5,835 bases of DNA from Thermoplasmata archaeon (lineage in GTDB: Archaea; Thermoplasmatota; Thermoplasmata; Lutacidiplasmatales; UBA184), in contig JAKIWU010000088.1 in assembly GCA_022749905.1 (NCBI GenBank), forward strand, positions 1-5,835. The letters are read 5' to 3'. Of the stretch, positions 4,583-5,835 are shown piece by piece; the first letter of the stretch is position 1; the number at the start of each line of letters is the position of its first letter. The notes below the pieces were generated by a model. That model was not told where the DNA came from and did not search any database. It saw only the letters and a program-made list of their open reading frames with translations. Both the position numbers and the translations under genes were made by a program.

Positions 4583-5835
4583 ATGGTCGACCCCACGATC
4601 CTCGTTTTCGTCGGATTGATCGGCGGGCTCGTGCTCCTCGCGCTCGTCAGTTCGGGGCTCTATCTGGTCCACGAAAACCAGGTCGGGATCGTCACACGCA
4701 GGCTGATGGGTCGGCGGATGCCCCCCGGCCAGGTCATCGCGCGCCACGGGCAGATCGGAGTGCAGGCCGCCACGCTCGTCCCGGGACTCTACTTCCGAGC
4801 GCCGATCATCTGGACCGTGACGAAGGTCCCGATCATCGAGGTGGGGCCGAACAACATCGCCACCCTCGAGGCGATCGATGGGAGACCCCTCCTTTCCGGT
4901 CGTCGGCTGGGGGACGAGATCGAATCGAACCAGTTCCAAGACGGCGAGCGCTTTCTCGATCAGGGCGGATTCAAGGGTCCGCAGGTGGCGTTCCTCCGTC
5001 CGGGCCGGTACCGGATCAACACGCGTCTGTTCGCTCCGGCGCTCCAAGACGCCATCCAGATCGAGTCGGGGAAGGTGGGGCTCGTCACGGCGCAGGACGG
5101 CCGACCCCTACCCTCGAAGCTCCTCGTCGCTCCGCGACCTACGGCGGGCCCGGCGCCGGGGTTCCCTCATGCCCGCGATCACAATTACTTCCAGGACGGC
5201 CAGGCGTTCCTCGATAGTGGGGGATACCGTGGTCCGCAGGTCGACACGATCCAGCCGGGGACCTACTACGTCAACGCTCTCCTGTTCGAGGTCGGCGTCG
5301 TCGACACCTACGAAGTTCCCCCAGGGTTCGTCGCGGTCCTCCGATCGAACGTCGGTGAGGAGCTCGATCGTCCCCAAGACCGCCCGCAAGCGGTCTCCAC
5401 CTCGCCGGATTTCGACCAGACCCTGACCGCCGAGGTCGAAAGCCTGCTCACCTCCGATCGGAACAAGCGCGGCATCTGGCGCAATCCGCTCGCCCCCGGC
5501 AAGTACAACCTGAACACGAAGGCATTCACCGCCTACCTCGTCCCCACGAGTGCCATCATGGTGGATTGGGCGAGCTCGGAGCGGCCCAGCGCACCGAGCA
5601 TGAGCCGCCCGTCGGCCGCTCCGACCAAGGATCGGTCCGACTATCCGTACCTCACCGACGAGGCACGCGCCGGGGTGGAGTTCTTCAAGTTCAATCAGCT
5701 CAAGGTCACGTCGAAGGACGGCTTCCAGCTCGAGGTCGACGTCCGGATGGTGATCCGGATCCTCCCGGAGAACGCTGCGTTCGTCATCGCGCGCTTCGGA
5801 TCGGTGTTCAATTTGATCCAGCAGATCGTCCATCC
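4583..5835 (+). CDS. membrane-anchored SPFH/Band-7 (flotillin/stomatin-like) protein, 3' end cut by window edge
   Basis: The frame is open from ATG 4583 for 417 codons to the window edge. Residues 5-29 form one hydrophobic segment, so the protein is anchored by its N-terminus with little in front of it. Four degenerate repeats follow, each ending in a PG-Y motif: LVPGLYFRAP (65-74), LRPGRYRINT (138-147), IQPGTYYVNA (223-232) and LAPGKYNLNT (303-312). The second and third also share FQDG..FLD.GG..GPQV (118-135 and 203-220). After a polar, Pro/Ser-rich linker (331-350), the classical SPFH core begins: VEFFKFNQLKVTSKDGFQLEVDVRMV (365-390), then an ILPENAAFVIARFGS-type helix (393-407). The window stops at LIQQIVH, well inside the domain. 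Family members oligomerise on membranes and organise microdomains or regulate membrane proteases; many are paired with an NfeD gene, which would lie outside this window if present. The large repeat-bearing architecture is known among prokaryotic SPFH proteins. The start is supported by the promoter spacing and by the anchor that begins right after it. Confidence 0.88.
   Translation, partial: MVDPTILVFVGLIGGLVLLALVSSGLYLVHENQVGIVTRRLMGRRMPPGQVIARHGQIGVQAATLVPGLYFRAPIIWTVTKVPIIEVGPNNIATLEAIDGRPLLSGRRLGDEIESNQFQDGERFLDQGGFKGPQVAFLRPGRYRINTRLFAPALQDAIQIESGKVGLVTAQDGRPLPSKLLVAPRPTAGPAPGFPHARDHNYFQDGQAFLDSGGYRGPQVDTIQPGTYYVNALLFEVGVVDTYEVPPGFVAVLRSNVGEELDRPQDRPQAVSTSPDFDQTLTAEVESLLTSDRNKRGIWRNPLAPGKYNLNTKAFTAYLVPTSAIMVDWASSERPSAPSMSRPSAAPTKDRSDYPYLTDEARAGVEFFKFNQLKVTSKDGFQLEVDVRMVIRILPENAAFVIARFGSVFNLIQQIVH

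Noticed and set aside
4420..5217. 265-codon plus-strand frame at the SPFH locus
   Set aside because: Composition is Arg/Pro-rich without motifs, whereas the frame from 4583 gives a membrane anchor, repeats and an SPFH core and stays open to the edge.
5108..5833. 241-codon minus-strand frame opposite the SPFH gene
   Set aside because: Acidic, low-complexity product antisense to clear SPFH coding; shadow frame.
1..5835. CRISPR array, insertion sequence, tRNA or rRNA, or defence island
   Set aside because: No regularly spaced direct repeats, transposase motifs, terminal repeats or RNA gene signatures were found on reading both strands; gene content is housekeeping in character.

Overview
The window reads as a GC-rich stretch of archaeal chromosome with four complete protein genes and two more cut by the window edges. 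Three things point to an archaeon. There is an archaeal-type (DTD2/GEK1) D-aminoacyl-tRNA deacylase. There is a UbiA-family prenyltransferase of the type that builds archaeal ether lipids. Short A/T-rich, TATA-like elements lie about 25-29 bp upstream of several start codons that have no usable Shine-Dalgarno sequence. A high-GC euryarchaeon, perhaps of the Thermoplasmatota, is my best guess, but nothing here fixes the lineage.

Layout from left to right. The minus strand from 546 to the left edge carries the N-terminal two thirds of a UbiA-family prenyltransferase, probably digeranylgeranylglyceryl phosphate synthase. Divergent from it, 665-3233 (+) encodes two M16-family zinc-peptidase-like proteins arranged as a two-gene operon with one base between them. 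The first has the complete HxxEH...E zinc site but lacks the substrate-binding Arg/Tyr pair. The second has lost the zinc site but keeps Arg/Tyr. They therefore look like the catalytic and non-catalytic halves of one heterodimeric peptidase. Next, with its own TATA box, is a small ribbon-helix-helix-like protein (3294-3560, +). It converges on dtdA (3609-4421, -). Divergent from dtdA, a membrane-anchored SPFH/Band-7 (flotillin/stomatin-like) protein starts at 4583 (+) and runs off the right edge. Before its SPFH domain it has four degenerate beta-type repeats.

The genes do not form one pathway. Membrane lipid synthesis, proteolysis, tRNA proofreading and membrane organisation are all housekeeping themes. 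I see no mobile element, CRISPR array, RNA gene or defence-like cluster. The least explained part is the 161-bp region between dtdA and the SPFH gene. It contains a 33-bp inverted repeat (13 paired positions, one bulge) directly upstream of the dtdA promoter, and a weaker second inverted repeat. The other points of interest are the split M16 pair, the probable leaderless promoters and the repeat-built N-terminal half of the SPFH protein.
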